Positions 52,560 through 52,676 of a stretch of DNA of 52,676 bases are shown piece after piece. Source of the DNA: Dolichospermum planctonicum (GTDB lineage: Bacteria > Cyanobacteriota > Cyanobacteriia > Cyanobacteriales > Nostocaceae); assembly GCF_005402965.1 (NCBI RefSeq), contig NZ_BJCF01000032.1, forward strand, positions 1 through 52,676, given 5' to 3'. Every line of letters begins with the position of its first letter. Position 1 is the stretch's first letter. The notes under the pieces are model-generated. The model saw nothing but the letters and a program-made list of their open reading frames with translations. It was not told where the DNA came from and made no database searches. The position numbers and the translations under genes were made by a program.

Positions 52560-52676
52560 TCCGCACCCCAAACTGTCACAGAGGTAAATTACGTAGAGAA
52601 AAAATTAAAGAGAGCATCAAAACAAACATATAAAGTGAAAAAAGGCATTTGAGAAACAGTAAATCACCAAAAACGT

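Overview
The window is chromosome from a filamentous, heterocyst-forming cyanobacterium of the Nostocales (Anabaena/Dolichospermum/Nostoc type). The evidence is low GC, GCGATCGC (HIP1) sites, many heptameric short tandem repeats, cytochrome c6, P-II, a class II ribonucleotide reductase, a CAAD/CURT1-type membrane protein and, most telling, a hetF gene facing a tandem array of NsiR1-type small RNA genes. Most of the window is ordinary chromosome with scattered small accessory modules.

Layout. 0-6.4 kb: the first codons of an IS630-type transposase, priA (-), a group 2 sigma factor with a 1 kb leader, a GNAT acetyltransferase and petJ. 6.6-10.2 kb: tonB and a TonB-dependent receptor. 10.2-18.1 kb: a Uma2-type gene, then a sulfur block made of a NIL-domain gene, cysW, cysT and sbpA on the minus strand, a second sbpA reading the other way, a class II amidotransferase and an SfnB/DszC-like acyl-CoA-dehydrogenase-fold enzyme. 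No cysA ATPase gene is present. 18.1-25.7 kb: small hypotheticals, msrB, aroC, hicAB plus an orphan hicB-like gene, a deaminase-toxin/SUKH-immunity pair, glgA and hemC. 25.9-31.6 kb: Uma2, CAAD protein, GFA protein, an SDR-CIA30 fusion, a HugZ-like flavoprotein and an alpha/beta hydrolase. 31.8-36 kb: glnB, hetF and the NsiR1 array. 36.3-38.1 kb: remnants resembling IS200/IS605 right ends, a small conserved protein and a DUF3598 protein. 38.2-40.8 kb: nrdJ, split by a 293-nt group I intron exactly inside the active-site NPCGE motif. 41.6-52.7 kb: PPOX flavoprotein, cysE, DUF3352 protein, rhodanese, hrcA, membrane protein, M23 peptidase, SH3/peptidoglycan-binding protein, wecB, a broken binding-protein remnant, a TPR protein and a zinc-ribbon protein ending in 24 glycines.

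How genes work together. Nitrogen and differentiation: glnB, hetF and NsiR1, possibly the SigC-like sigma factor. Every intact NsiR1 unit has its own TCCGGA promoter motif and terminator, and the unit nearest hetF lies in the hetF leader on the opposite strand. Sulfur: the sulfate permease genes, two binding proteins, the SfnB-like enzyme, and more distantly cysE, rhodanese and msrB. Envelope and uptake: tonB with its receptor, M23 and peptidoglycan-binding proteins, and wecB. Conflict modules: HicAB and the deaminase/SUKH pair, adjacent to each other.

The items most worth a second look are the nrdJ intron, the NsiR1 array (including a decayed copy and a terminator aimed at hetF), the small deaminase/SUKH cassette, two tandem RNA-like IS605 ends without tnpB, and two overlapping mini-ORFs in the sigma-factor leader. 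All family names come from reading the translated sequences; no database search was run.
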